Origin: Planotetraspora thailandica
Lineage (GTDB): Bacteria > Actinomycetota > Actinomycetes > Streptosporangiales > Streptosporangiaceae
Reading direction: 5' to 3'
DNA: 64,000 bases
NCBI RefSeq assembly: GCF_016863335.1
Contig: NZ_BOOR01000004.1
Span: 62,001-126,000 of the forward strand
This document shows positions 51,081 to 60,154 of this stretch, one piece after another. Numbering within the stretch: the first letter of the stretch is position 1; each line of letters opens with the position of its first letter. Made by a program: the position numbers and the translations under genes. The notes beneath the pieces are model-generated. The model was given only the letters and a program-made list of their open reading frames with translations. It searched no databases and had not been told where the DNA came from.

Positions 51081-52028
51081 TCAGCTCCAGGTCATCGTGA
51101 TCGCCCGTTCGTAGGTGAGGTATCCGGCCCGGGCGAACGCGTTCGCCATCGGCTGGTTGCCGAGGTCGGTGGCGGCCCGGATGCGGGGAACATCCTGTTC
51201 GGCGAGGATTCGCGTTCCCTCGGCCAGGATGTCGTGGATGTAGCCGTTGCCGCGATGCGCCGGCACCACGCCGATGTAGGCGATGATCGGGTTGTAGTCG
51301 TTGCGGGCGGGGAAGACGAAGCCCACCGGCTCACCGCCGGGCAGGGTCGCGATCCGCCACCATTCGCGCGGGCTCGAATAACCGGCGAGTTCGTCGTGGA
51401 AGTGCAGTTCGGCTGCTTCCCGCGCCGGCATCCTGGTCATGTCGTCGCGGCTGTGCGCGTCTAGCGTCCCGTCCATGGCCGACGTCATCAAGGCGAGGAT
51501 CTCCTCGTCGTCGTGGACCGGGCGGAACTCCAGACGGCGGCTCGCCGGAGGGATCGGCGTTCCGGCCCGCCATTCCAGGCGGAGCCGTTCGACGAACAGC
51601 CGGGCGCCGACCTGCTCGAGGGCGGCCATGCGCCCGTCGACCACGCGCCGCGATTGTTCGCCGTCCCGCCAGTCCGGGGGGACGAACCGGATGTACTCGG
51701 GTGGCGTCGCGCCCGGCGGCAGGGCCGCGGCCATCGTCGTACGCAACAGCTGTGCGCCGATGTCGATCCGGGCGGAACCGGCGTCGTCGTCGATGTCGAA
51801 GACGTCCAGGTAGAGCGGGTCGGCGGAATCCGGCCGGCCCCACCAGGCGGCCCTGCCCAAGAGGCGGTTGCCGTGGAGGGCCACCCACATCCAGTCCGTA
51901 CGGCGTCGCCCGGCGTCCAGGTCGTCGGCCAGTTCCGAGTTGAGGGCGTAGGGAAAGCGGGTGAAGAGGTCGAGTTCGTCGCGTCCGGTGATCGGACGCA
52001 TGGTCAGGTTGTTCGTTTCCAAGGTCAA
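51081..52028 (-). CDS. GNAT family N-acetyltransferase
   Basis: A 315-residue two-domain acetyltransferase. The C-terminal GNAT half has YIGVVPAHRGNGYIHDILAE (acetyl-CoA loop), GNQPMANAFARAGY and a final YERAITMTW. The N-terminal half looks like a degenerate second GNAT fold. I chose TTG 52028 because CGGAG sits seven bases upstream; the next plausible start is ATG 52001. A 17-codon open frame with a strong ribosome binding site precedes it (52066-52119). The substrate is unknown. Confidence 0.85.
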   Translation of the reverse strand: MTLETNNLTMRPITGRDELDLFTRFPYALNSELADDLDAGRRRTDWMWVALHGNRLLGRAAWWGRPDSADPLYLDVFDIDDDAGSARIDIGAQLLRTTMAAALPPGATPPEYIRFVPPDWRDGEQSRRVVDGRMAALEQVGARLFVERLRLEWRAGTPIPPASRRLEFRPVHDDEEILALMTSAMDGTLDAHSRDDMTRMPAREAAELHFHDELAGYSSPREWWRIATLPGGEPVGFVFPARNDYNPIIAYIGVVPAHRGNGYIHDILAEGTRILAEQDVPRIRAATDLGNQPMANAFARAGYLTYERAITMTWS

Positions 52029-52065
52029 GGCGCACTCCGGGGAAGGCGCCCGTGACTCCAGGGGG

Positions 52066-52119
52066 TCAGACGTGGTCCAGGACCCGGGAGGACACAAGCG
52101 CGGTGATCGTGGGGATCAT
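52066..52119 (-). CDS. Possible 17-residue leader peptide
   Basis: ATG 52119 is preceded by GAGAGGAGGGA, the best Shine-Dalgarno sequence near here, and opens a frame MIPTITALVSSRVLDHV before a stop, 38 bp upstream of the GNAT start. It could be a translated leader controlling the acetyltransferase gene. The evidence is only the ribosome binding site and location. Confidence 0.4.
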   Translation of the reverse strand: MIPTITALVSSRVLDHV

Positions 52120-52262
52120 GGGCTTATCCCTCCTCTCAGTTCGGTCGGTGCCTGCTCGGGCGAGCGGGGCATTCGGGTGCAAGGTCTATCGGAGCGTCGT
52201 GATGGCGCGCAAACGCATTTCCGGCCGGCAGGTCCCGGCGCCTGCGGGGTGGCGCCGGGACG

Positions 52263-52434
52263 GGTGCATGATCACGAACCGGATCTGCCCTGGTGAGCGT
52301 AGTGGTCGCCGAGCTACTGCATGATCACGAACGTGGTTTTCGCAGGTGGGATACAGCGCCCGCGAACTTCTGCATGATCACAAAACGGGTTTGGGCAGGT
52401 GAGGCGGGGTGCCGGCGAACTTCTGCATGATCAC
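52263..52434 (+). repeat. Intergenic 53-bp-period repeat array C
   Basis: Four direct cores TGCATGATCAC end at 52274, 52328, 52381 and 52434 (spacings 54, 53 and 53). The last two carry the full CGAACTTCTGCATGATCAC box and have GCAGGT starting 39 bp before the core end (52342 and 52395). The second carries CTACTGCATGATCAC, and the first only the core. The final copy overlaps the stop codon of the DUF952 gene. Apart from the leader ORF, 52120-52262 shows nothing. Confidence 0.86.
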
Positions 52435-52766
52435 GCCGAGGGGGTGGGGGTGGGGGTGAAGGGGGTGGCGGTGAGTACGGCGGTGGTGGGGATGGGGCCG
52501 TAGATGTGGGGGAAGGCCTCGGTCGTGCCCTCGGGCACCTCGAACTTCACCGGGCATCCCAGCAGGCTCTCGTCGACGGCCAGCAGCACCAACGGCTCGG
52601 CGACCCCACGGTAGAAACGCTCGGCGACGCCGTTGACCTGGTCCATGTCGGCGGAGGCGTGGATGAAGCCCTCCTCCTCCAGCGTCACCCCCAGGGTGGA
52701 CATGCGGTACTCGCCCGCCTTCTCGGCGCGTTCCCAGTCGGACGCCAGTGCGAGGTGAAAAAGCAT
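52431..52766 (-). CDS. DUF952 domain-containing protein
   Basis: A 111-residue protein of the DUF952 family. Signature segments are LEEEGFIHASADMDQVNGVA and PEGTTEAFPHIYGPIP. Structures of the family have an ADP-ribosyltransferase-like fold, but no activity is established. The C-terminal end is a short Pro/Thr repeat (TPFTPTPTPSA) translated from the start of repeat array C, so the repeat may have altered the original C-terminus. Confidence 0.88.
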   Translation of the reverse strand: MLFHLALASDWERAEKAGEYRMSTLGVTLEEEGFIHASADMDQVNGVAERFYRGVAEPLVLLAVDESLLGCPVKFEVPEGTTEAFPHIYGPIPTTAVLTATPFTPTPTPSA

Positions 52767-52782
52767 GGGCCGAGCTTACGGG

Positions 52783-53451
52783 TCAGCTGATCGACTTGAG
52801 CGCGCGGGCCACCACGTCCCGGGCCCGCTCCCGGCCTTCCGGACGTGCCTCCACGATGTCCTCCAGCCACAACCCCGACAGCACGGTGGTGACGAACCGG
52901 ACCTCCGAGTGCCCGCACGCGTAGCCGGCGCGTTCGAGCACCGTCTTGACGATCTCGTCGCATCCGTCGGTCCACGCCCGTGCGATGTCCTGCAGCGCGG
53001 GGTCCCGGCCCGCCTGGAGATACAGCTCCCACAACCCGAGCTGGCGTGGCCGGTCCAGCGCGTAGGCCATGGCGAGCCGCTCGGCGAGGTATTCGGTCGA
53101 CTCCCCCCGCATGGCCTCCAGCAGCGAGGCGCGCATGTCGGCGAGTTCGCGCTGGACCAGCAGGGCGAACGCCTGCGCGAGCAGTTCGTCACGGCTGGCG
53201 AAGTAGTAGGTGGTGGCGGCCGGCGGGATGCCCGCCCTGCGGGCCACGGCCCGATGCGTCGCGGCGGCGAAGCCGCCCTCCCCCAGCAGGTCGGCGGCCG
53301 CGTTCAGCAACGCCTCCCGGCGGCGCAGAGCCCGTTCCTGCGTGTGACGTCCTTGAGTCCGGCGCCGGCGTTGGGGCGCAGCCGGGTCGCCGGGACGCTC
53401 CCGCGCGCTGTCGTGCAGCGTGTCCCGATCGCCCGCGTCCGCTTCGTTCAA
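52783..53451 (-). CDS. TetR/AcrR family transcriptional regulator
   Basis: A 222-residue TetR-type regulator. The HTH segment reads RREALLNAAADLLGEGGF, then ATHRAVARRAGIPPAATTYY and FASRDEL. The first ~40 residues are Arg-rich and disordered. TTG 53451 is the only early start in this frame and lacks a clear ribosome binding site, so the true start is uncertain. It lies 50 bp behind the SMR pump gene on the same strand and presumably regulates it. Confidence 0.83.
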   Translation of the reverse strand: MNEADAGDRDTLHDSARERPGDPAAPQRRRRTQGRHTQERALRRREALLNAAADLLGEGGFAAATHRAVARRAGIPPAATTYYFASRDELLAQAFALLVQRELADMRASLLEAMRGESTEYLAERLAMAYALDRPRQLGLWELYLQAGRDPALQDIARAWTDGCDEIVKTVLERAGYACGHSEVRFVTTVLSGLWLEDIVEARPEGRERARDVVARALKSIS

Positions 53452-53500
53452 GGAACGGCCTTCGATGAGACGACGTGATGGCGTGGCCGCCGGTCGCCTT

Positions 53501-53824
53501 TCAATGGGCGCCTGCCAGGTTCAGCACGACCACACCGCAGATGATCAAAACGATACCGGCGGCTTTGGTGAGGTTCATCCCCTCGTGCAGGAACAGCGTG
53601 CCGATCACGGCGATGGCCGCCGTCCCGATCCCGGCCCAGACCGCGTAGGCGATGCCGACCGGCATCTGCAGTTTCAGGGCCCATGCGAGGAGGAGCAGCG
53701 AGGCCACATATCCGGCGACGACCACGATCGTCCATCCGATGTGGCTCAGCCCGTCGCTCAGCTTGAGTGCCGAGGTGGCCAGGACTTCTGAGACGATCGC
53801 CGCACCGAGCAGTAACCACGCCAT
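53501..53824 (-). CDS. SMR family multidrug efflux protein
   Basis: A 107-residue, four-helix small multidrug resistance transporter (EmrE/QacE type). The essential membrane glutamate is E13 in IVSEVLATSALKLSDG, and YAVWAGIGTA and GIVLIICGVVVLNL match the family. It exchanges protons for cationic drugs or guanidinium as a dimer; it is not possible to tell the drug from the guanidinium class by eye. Directly followed by a TetR gene, with an operator-like palindrome upstream of the ATG. Confidence 0.93.
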   Translation of the reverse strand: MAWLLLGAAIVSEVLATSALKLSDGLSHIGWTIVVVAGYVASLLLLAWALKLQMPVGIAYAVWAGIGTAAIAVIGTLFLHEGMNLTKAAGIVLIICGVVVLNLAGAH

Positions 53825-53840
53825 GGGAATCCTCCATAAA

Positions 53841-53860
53841 ACCGGTACGCGTGTACCAGT
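53841..53860. promoter_or_regulatory. Palindromic operator upstream of the SMR gene
   Basis: ACCGGTACGCGTGTACCAGT is a near-perfect palindrome (GGTAC and GTACC arms) 16 bp upstream of the SMR start codon. It is the likely binding site of the TetR protein encoded behind the pump. Confidence 0.7.
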
Positions 53861-53988
53861 TTAATCGCGCTCACCCTTCGGGACCAGGGGGATTCCCGCA
53901 GGGCGGCCTGCCGTACCCGTGGGGGACGCGCATTGTTCGGCGGCGCGGCGATTGGCATGAGCGTCGAATGCGTGTTCTACTGTCCCCC

Positions 53989-55005
53989 ATGCGTCGCGAC
54001 GCCCCTCCCGGCCCCGCCACCGTTCCCGGGGTCCAGCAGTCGCTCCTCGACGCAGGGCCCTCCCGGCCCCGTGTCGAACGGCAGGCCGTCACACGAACGT
54101 TCGACGGCATCACCTGCTACGAGGTTCCGGCCCGGGTCGCGATCGACCAGGTGCCGGAGGCCGCCGAGCTGCCCTATCTCTGGGCGGCCAGTCCCTACCG
54201 CGGCTGTGAGGCCGGCTGCCGCTACTGCATGGCACGGCGCGGCCACCGCTACCTCGGGCTGGATGCCGGAGAAGACTTTGCCTCGCGCATCGTCGTCAAG
54301 ACCAATCTGGCCGACCGCTTACGCCGCGAACTCTCTTCGCCGCGCTGGCACGGCGAGACGGTCGCCCTGGGCCTGACCGGCGACTGCTACCAGCCCGCCG
54401 AGGAGACCTACCAGCTGATGCCCCGGGTCGTGCGCGCGTTCACCGACGCGGCCAACCCGTTCACGGTGCTGACCAAGAGCCCGCTCGTGTTGCGCGACCT
54501 CGACCTGCTCCGCGACGCGGCCAAGGTCACCCAGGTCACCGCGGCCGTGTCGGTGGGCTTCGTGGACGACCGCATCCGCCGGGCGGTCGAGCCGGGCGCG
54601 GCCAGCCCGCAGCGCCGCCTGGAGATCTGCGCCACCCTGAACGACGCGGGCATTCCCTGCGGCGTGCTGATGGCGCCGATCCTCCCCCTGATCACCGACT
54701 CCGCCGACCATCTGCAGGCCACCGTGCGCCGGGCCGCCGACGCGGGCGCGGTCAGCATCACCCCGATCGTGTTGCGGCTGCCCTCCGGCGCCCGCGAGTG
54801 GTACATGAGCTGGCTCGAACGCGAGCATCCCGGGCTCGTGCCCCGCTACCAGGCCCTGTACGGCAAGGCCCCCACGGCCGACCCGGCCTACCGGCAGCGG
54901 ATCGCCGACCAGGTGCATGGCTTGGCCGAGGCGTACGGCATCGGCCAGGCCGCACGGCGATGGCGCCGCCGCCGGACGCCGACCAAACAGCTCACCCTCG
55001 TCTAG
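53989..55005 (+). CDS. Radical SAM protein (Rv2578c-like)
   Basis: A 338-residue radical SAM protein. The cluster motif is CEAGCRYC (C73, C77, C80), the C-x3-C-x2-C arrangement, followed by GLTGDCYQPAEE and later PCGVLMAPILPLITD. The overall sequence matches the SplB-like/Rv2578c group widely found in actinobacteria, whose reaction is not known. ATG 53989 gives the usual N-terminus; ATG 53968 is also possible. A GVQQSLLD segment precedes the core. The end overlaps the convergent HEAT gene by 14 bp. Confidence 0.88.
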   Translation: MRRDAPPGPATVPGVQQSLLDAGPSRPRVERQAVTRTFDGITCYEVPARVAIDQVPEAAELPYLWAASPYRGCEAGCRYCMARRGHRYLGLDAGEDFASRIVVKTNLADRLRRELSSPRWHGETVALGLTGDCYQPAEETYQLMPRVVRAFTDAANPFTVLTKSPLVLRDLDLLRDAAKVTQVTAAVSVGFVDDRIRRAVEPGAASPQRRLEICATLNDAGIPCGVLMAPILPLITDSADHLQATVRRAADAGAVSITPIVLRLPSGAREWYMSWLEREHPGLVPRYQALYGKAPTADPAYRQRIADQVHGLAEAYGIGQAARRWRRRRTPTKQLTLV

Positions 55006-56938
55006 AAGACTTGTCCGCGATCGTCTGGAGGACGGCCCGGAGTTCCTGGTCGTCGTGGATGGCGGCCCAGCCGCCATCCCAGCTGAGGCGGTGGTCGACG
55101 GCGAGAACCGCCTCTATCGCCGCGAGATGCCCAGCCGGGAGGTCGTCGAGTTCGGCGAGATAGCGCACGCATGCCCGGACGACGGGCATCGCCGTGCCGT
55201 CGAGCAGATCCCGCACGGGACGCATGAGGACGCGGACGCCCTCATCGACGTCGCCGGTGATCCGGATGAGGGCGTGCGCCGCCTCCACCGCCGTCCACGT
55301 CTCGTGGGATCGGGCGAGCAGCCGGAGGGTCGGCACATGGCCGACGGCGTGCCCGCCGAGGTCGGCCAGGCGGTGCGTTGCCGTGTGCCATTCGCCGCCG
55401 AGTTGAGAGCCCAAGGTGTGCAGGGCGGGTTCGGGATCGCCGGTCACCCGCCAGTAGGCCCATGGGACGGCGACGGCCGCCGATCGGCGGGCATACGCAT
55501 GGTCGAGACCTGCTTGCGGGTCGTCCAGCAGGGCCCGCAATGCCGGACCCGCGGACGCCGCGTCCGGGCCGATCGCGCCGAGCGTGTCGGCCGCCCAGTG
55601 CCGCAGCGGCCCGTAGAGCAGTTCGATGATCCGGGGAACCGCCGGGGCCGCGGAGGGGCCCCAGGCTTTGAGGGTCTGCAGGAGCGTGCGTCCCAGGTCC
55701 GCGTCCGTGTTCGGGTGCAGCCGCTGGAGGACCGCGGGCAGCAGCGCCGGCGCCCAGCTGGCGCAGGGCGCCAGGACCTGCTGGAGCGACGGCGGCGAAT
55801 ACATGTACACGCTCTTGCCGGTGTGCGCGGACGACAGGGAGTATCCCGGCCGCCCCGCGCCGATCCGTTCCGTCAGTTCCGGCAGGCAGCGTTCGTCGCC
55901 TGACCAGGCCAGGCCCCAGACGGCCACGTCGGCGACGTCCTGGTCGTGCAGGTGCTCGGCGAACAGGTCCGCGTCGCCTCCCCCGGGCCGGGCATGCGCG
56001 GCGAGAAGGTGGAGGACGTGGGTGCGGGTCTCGAGGTCGGAGTCAGCGGAGTGTTCCCGTAAGGCAGGCAGGAGCCGGCGGGGACGCCGCGAGACGGAGA
56101 GCAGATCGGCGGCGGCCTTGACGGCGCCGCGACGACGGCCGGGATCGGGATGCGCGAGCATCGCGACGCAGATCTCTTCCCGGGCGTCGAAGTCGTCGCC
56201 CAGGCGCGTGGCCGCCCACTGGACCATCCCCGCAGGAGTGCCGACGGCATGTTCACTGCCGGCCCAGGCCGTCACGTCTCCGGACAGACCCGTGACGATC
56301 GGCCCGAGTTCGGCGGGCCTGCCGGGAAGGGCCTTCGCGAGGGCCAGGGTGGCCGCGAATACGACCTGCTCGTCCCGGCGGCGGGTGAGGTCGCGGAGCC
56401 AGATCAGGGTCTCCGGGAGCGTCGCGGCCGTCAGGGATCGGGCGAGCGAGCCGATCACGAGGATCTGGTCCAGGCGGGTGAGGTCGTCTTGGGCGTCCCA
56501 TCGCGCGCGCAGGGCGTCGACCACCTCGTCCGCCTGGTCCACCGCCTCCTCCAGCACCGAGCTCGCCACGCGCCGCACGTGGCGGTCGTCGTCGTCCAGC
56601 AGCACGAGCAGCCGGGCCACGGTCTGCGTCCATGCCTCGGCGATCCAGCGGGGCGCGACCTTCCGCGCGGTCCGCGCGAGCCTGCCGACGATCTCCAACA
56701 CCTCGGCGCGGCAGGCGACCTGGGCCGATTCGGCGGCCTCCACGAGAAACGGCATCGCGGCCACCGCGGCCGACCCGACGAAGCCCCCCTGGTGGTAGAG
56801 CTCGTTCAACAGCTCGTCGGCGGCGCCGAGGGCGTCGTCCTGACTCATCAGGGCGCGGAACAGGGCGGGGACGTCCACCCTGCCCGAGTAGGCGTAGTGC
56901 AGGTCGGGCCACGGGACGCGATCAAGACCGTCGAACAT
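54992..56938 (-). CDS. HEAT-repeat protein
   Basis: A 648-residue all-helical protein made of degenerate HEAT/PBS-lyase-like repeats throughout (VGSAAVAAMPFLVEAAESAQ near the N-terminus, AAPAVPRIIELLYGPLRHWA, then DTLGAIGPDAASAGPALRAL). No catalytic or membrane segments. Repeats of this sort form a scaffold for protein-protein contacts. Similar stand-alone proteins are common in Streptomyces relatives and without known function. Single gene. Confidence 0.86.
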   Translation of the reverse strand: MFDGLDRVPWPDLHYAYSGRVDVPALFRALMSQDDALGAADELLNELYHQGGFVGSAAVAAMPFLVEAAESAQVACRAEVLEIVGRLARTARKVAPRWIAEAWTQTVARLLVLLDDDDRHVRRVASSVLEEAVDQADEVVDALRARWDAQDDLTRLDQILVIGSLARSLTAATLPETLIWLRDLTRRRDEQVVFAATLALAKALPGRPAELGPIVTGLSGDVTAWAGSEHAVGTPAGMVQWAATRLGDDFDAREEICVAMLAHPDPGRRRGAVKAAADLLSVSRRPRRLLPALREHSADSDLETRTHVLHLLAAHARPGGGDADLFAEHLHDQDVADVAVWGLAWSGDERCLPELTERIGAGRPGYSLSSAHTGKSVYMYSPPSLQQVLAPCASWAPALLPAVLQRLHPNTDADLGRTLLQTLKAWGPSAAPAVPRIIELLYGPLRHWAADTLGAIGPDAASAGPALRALLDDPQAGLDHAYARRSAAVAVPWAYWRVTGDPEPALHTLGSQLGGEWHTATHRLADLGGHAVGHVPTLRLLARSHETWTAVEAAHALIRITGDVDEGVRVLMRPVRDLLDGTAMPVVRACVRYLAELDDLPAGHLAAIEAVLAVDHRLSWDGGWAAIHDDQELRAVLQTIADKSSRRG

Positions 56939-57089
56939 GCCGGGAGGCTATCCGACATTTCCTGACAGAGCTGCCGGGCCGGCGGGGAAACGAAACGACC
57001 CAGGCGCCTCGCCGGCGGCCCTCCCCGGTTCGGTGAGGTCGCGACTCTCGGCCGAAAAGGGGGAGCCGCCGGCCTCAGGCCACCACGGG

Positions 57090-58505
57090 TCAGGCCGTGA
57101 AGACCGCCTGCTCCTCCAGGAAGGCGCTGATTCCCCAGGAGCCGAACTCGCGCCCCATCCCGGACTGCTTGAACCCGCCGAACGGCGCGTCCCGCGAGCC
57201 GACCATCCCGTTGACCATCACGCGTCCGGCCTGCAGGCGCCGCGCGACCCGCTGCCCTCGCGCGGCATCGCCGGTGGCGACGTAGGCGGTCAGACCGTAC
57301 GGGGTGTCGTTGGCGATGGCGACCGCCTCGTCCTCCCCGTCATAGGTGATCACTGACAGGACCGGGCCGAAGATCTCCTCCCGGGCCACCGTCTGGTCGT
57401 TGGTGCCGGCGAACAGCGTGGGCCTGACATAGTTGCCCTTCTCCAGGCCCTCCGGGTGGCCGAGGCCGCCCGCAAGCACTTCGGCGCCCTCCTCGATACC
57501 CGACTGGATGTAGGACTGCACCCGGTCGTACTGGTCGCGGTCCAGGAGCGGACCGATCACGGTGTCGGCCTCGCGCGGGTCTCCGACCTTGAGCGCCGCG
57601 ACCGCCTCGGACAGAGCCTGCTTGAACTCCTCCTCCCGGCTGCGCGGGATCAGGATGCGCGTGCCGGCCACGCAGGCCTGCCCGTTGTTGAAGAGGCCGG
57701 CCTGCACTGCGAAGGGAACGGCCTGGGCCGGGTCGGCATCGTCCAGAATGACCGTCGGCGACTTGCCGCCGAGTTCGAGGGTGACCCGCTTCAGGGTGTC
57801 GACGGCGTTGCGGGCGACGATCTTGCCGGTGGCGGTGGAGCCGGTGATCGACACCTTCGCGACGTCCGGATGGGTGGTGAGGATGCCTCCGACCGGGTCC
57901 CCCTTGCCGAAGACGACGTTGATCACGCCGGCGGGCAGTCCGGCGGCCGCGATCGCGTCCAGGACCGGCTGTGCCTGCCAGATGCCCCGCTCGCTGGGCT
58001 TGATCACCACGGTGCAGCCGGCGGCGAGCGCCACGCTGGCCTTCATGGCGATGGACCAGCTCGCTCCGTTCCAGGGGGTGATGAGGGCCGCCACGCCCGC
58101 CGGTACGCGGTGGACGGTGGCCCGTCCGGCCTGCCGTACGAACGTGTCCTCCACCAGCAGGCGCTGCGCGTCGAGGAACCACTGCGGGGACTCGTCGACG
58201 ATGAACGTCGCCGTCGCAGTGGTGGTGCCGAACTCCTCCACGAGTGCGGAGATCATGTCCTCCCGGCGCGCCGCGAACGAGTCCGCGAGCCTGCCCAGGT
58301 AGTCGCGGCGCTGGTCGAGAGTGGTAGCCGACCATGCCGGCAGCGCCCGCCTGGCGGCCTCGACGGCCGCGTTCGCGTCGACGGCGTCACCGAGCACCCC
58401 CTCGGCGATCTGCTCACCCGTGATCGCGCTGGTCACGGGATAGGTGTCGGTGCCATGGGCGGCCACCACGCGGCCGTCGACGTAGTGGCGATTGAGTGTC
58501 TTCAC
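57090..58505 (-). CDS. Aldehyde dehydrogenase family protein
   Basis: A 471-residue NAD(P)-dependent aldehyde dehydrogenase. The general base is the Glu of LELGGKSPT, the nucleophile Cys is in NNGQACVAGTRI, TPWNGASW and TGSTATGK form the cofactor site, and EEIFGPVLSV follows. I chose GTG 58505 because AAGGAAGAG lies just upstream. Divergent from a TetR gene with three TGCGTTA-type boxes in between, so it is likely induced by its aldehyde or a related compound. Confidence 0.92.
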   Translation of the reverse strand: MKTLNRHYVDGRVVAAHGTDTYPVTSAITGEQIAEGVLGDAVDANAAVEAARRALPAWSATTLDQRRDYLGRLADSFAARREDMISALVEEFGTTTATATFIVDESPQWFLDAQRLLVEDTFVRQAGRATVHRVPAGVAALITPWNGASWSIAMKASVALAAGCTVVIKPSERGIWQAQPVLDAIAAAGLPAGVINVVFGKGDPVGGILTTHPDVAKVSITGSTATGKIVARNAVDTLKRVTLELGGKSPTVILDDADPAQAVPFAVQAGLFNNGQACVAGTRILIPRSREEEFKQALSEAVAALKVGDPREADTVIGPLLDRDQYDRVQSYIQSGIEEGAEVLAGGLGHPEGLEKGNYVRPTLFAGTNDQTVAREEIFGPVLSVITYDGEDEAVAIANDTPYGLTAYVATGDAARGQRVARRLQAGRVMVNGMVGSRDAPFGGFKQSGMGREFGSWGISAFLEEQAVFTA

Positions 58506-58558
58506 CGTGCTCTTCCTTAGGTGTCGGGACCACACCAGATCACTTAAAGCAATCCGAT

Positions 58559-58610
58559 TGCGTTAACACGCTAGCACGATCCGGCGAGCTAACGCATCCC
58601 ACATGCGTTA
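58559..58610. promoter_or_regulatory. Triple TGCGTTA operator region
   Basis: TGCGTTA occurs at 58559-58565, as its complement at 58590-58596, and again at 58604-58610. The last two form a perfect 8-bp-arm palindrome, TAACGCAT / ATGCGTTA, with a 5-bp centre. The cluster sits between the aldehyde dehydrogenase and TetR genes and is probably the repressor's binding region for both promoters. Confidence 0.8.
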
Positions 58611-58621
58611 AAGTTGGGGGC

Positions 58622-59299
58622 ATGCACAGTCGCGCCCGCTCCCCGGAGGCCAAACTCCGCCGTGCGGAAGACCTGCTCGACGCCGCCCGCACCCTGGCCG
58701 CCGACCTCGGCGGAGTACGGCACGTGACCCTCGCGGCCGTCACGGAAGCCGCCGGCCTGCATCCGTCGGCCGTGCGGCGCTACTTCGACAGCAAAGAGGA
58801 GTTGCTGCTGGAACTGGCCGAACGCGGGTGGAACCAGTGGCGCGACATCCTCACCGCGCGCCTCGCCGGCGCCCGCGGGCTGACCCCCGTCGAGTCCGCC
58901 ACCGTCGTGGCCGCCACCCTCGTCGCCCAGCCCCTCTTCTGCGACCTGCTCACCCACGTGCCGCTCAGCCTCGAAGGCGAGGTCGGCATCGAGCGGGCCC
59001 GCCGCTACAAGACCAACTCCTTCGCGGCCTACGACGGCATCGTGGAGGCCCTCACCTCCTCCTCCGACACCCTCACCACCACCCAGGTCCAGGACGTGAT
59101 CGCTGCGGCGCTCGGGCTGACCGCGCAGTTGTGGCAGGTCTCCCACCCCACGCCCAGCCTCGCCGAGCTCTACGCCCAGCACCCTCGTTGGGGACACGTC
59201 GCCCTCGACTTCGAGCCGCGCCTCACGCGCCTGCTCCAGGCCGTCGCGGTCGGAGTCACGGTGACGGACGGCGACGGCGGGGCGGGGAAAACCCGGTGA
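58622..59299 (+). CDS. TetR/AcrR family transcriptional regulator
   Basis: A 225-residue TetR-type protein: RRAEDLLDAARTLAADLGG, then LAAVTEAAGLHPSAVRRYF and DSKEELLLELA. The C-terminal ligand domain is Ala-rich. ATG 58622 is used; the frame upstream runs across the operators. The palindromic operator ends 12 bp before the start codon. It likely represses the divergent aldehyde dehydrogenase. Confidence 0.9.
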   Translation: MHSRARSPEAKLRRAEDLLDAARTLAADLGGVRHVTLAAVTEAAGLHPSAVRRYFDSKEELLLELAERGWNQWRDILTARLAGARGLTPVESATVVAATLVAQPLFCDLLTHVPLSLEGEVGIERARRYKTNSFAAYDGIVEALTSSSDTLTTTQVQDVIAAALGLTAQLWQVSHPTPSLAELYAQHPRWGHVALDFEPRLTRLLQAVAVGVTVTDGDGGAGKTR

Positions 59300-59331
59300 A
59301 ACAGGCGTGCGGTCTCGTCTAGTCTGCCCGC

Positions 59332-60138
59332 ATGCGAGTGGGCCAGGACGCGAACGGACATGACGTGGACGCCTTCATCGAGGACGGATTCCTCAAGATC
59401 GAGGAGGCGTTCCCCCGCGAGGTCGGCGAGCGCGCGCAGGCCCAGCTCTGGGAACGGATGGGGCTGTCGCCCGACCGGCCGTCGGAGTGGACGGAACCGG
59501 TGAGATGGGTGATGGACGAGGACGGGTCGGGGGCGCTCGGCGAGGCGATCCGCAGCCCGCGCATCGCCGCCGCGCTCAACGCGATCGCGGGCGAGGGCAC
59601 CTGGTTCCCGCGCGGGACCGTCGGCATGCTCCCGATCCGTTTCCCGTTCCCCACGGACGCGGGCGACACCGGCTGGCACATCGACCAGAACGATCCCGGC
59701 CCGGAAGGGGCATGGGGGATCGTCACCGCCAGGCCGCACAACCTGCTCATCTTGATGGTGTTCTCCGAGGTGGGACCGGACGACGCCCCCACCCGGATCC
59801 GGGTCGGCTCGCATTTCGACACCGCCAGGGCGCTGGAGCCGTACGGGGAGAAGGGGTTGCCGTTCTTCGAGTCGGGTCCGGTGCTCGATTCGGCGAGTGC
59901 GCACCGTCGTGAGGTTCTGGCGACGGGGCTGCCCGGCGACGTCTACCTGTGCCACCCGTTCCTCGTGCACGCCGCGCAGGCGCACCGGGGCACGCGGCCA
60001 CGTTTCATGTCGCAGGGGCCGATCATCTTGCGCGAGCCGCTGCGGGCCGGCTCGGCCACCCCGTTGTCACGGGCGGTACGGCTTGCCCTGTCCGGCGGCG
60101 ACGATGTGACGTCCGCCGAGGGTACCCCCGACCGGTAA
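59332..60138 (+). CDS. Phytanoyl-CoA dioxygenase (PhyH)-like protein
   Basis: A 268-residue Fe(II)/2-oxoglutarate dioxygenase-like protein. The HxD pair is in GWHIDQND, a candidate distal His is in YLCHPFLVHAAQAHRGTRPR, and the following Arg would hold 2-oxoglutarate. FIEDGFLKIEEAFP is the typical N-terminal segment. It follows the TetR gene by 32 bp on the same strand, so it may belong to the same regulated unit as the aldehyde dehydrogenase. Substrate unknown. Confidence 0.83.
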   Translation: MRVGQDANGHDVDAFIEDGFLKIEEAFPREVGERAQAQLWERMGLSPDRPSEWTEPVRWVMDEDGSGALGEAIRSPRIAAALNAIAGEGTWFPRGTVGMLPIRFPFPTDAGDTGWHIDQNDPGPEGAWGIVTARPHNLLILMVFSEVGPDDAPTRIRVGSHFDTARALEPYGEKGLPFFESGPVLDSASAHRREVLATGLPGDVYLCHPFLVHAAQAHRGTRPRFMSQGPIILREPLRAGSATPLSRAVRLALSGGDDVTSAEGTPDR

Positions 60139-60154
60139 CGGTAGCCTTTTAGGC

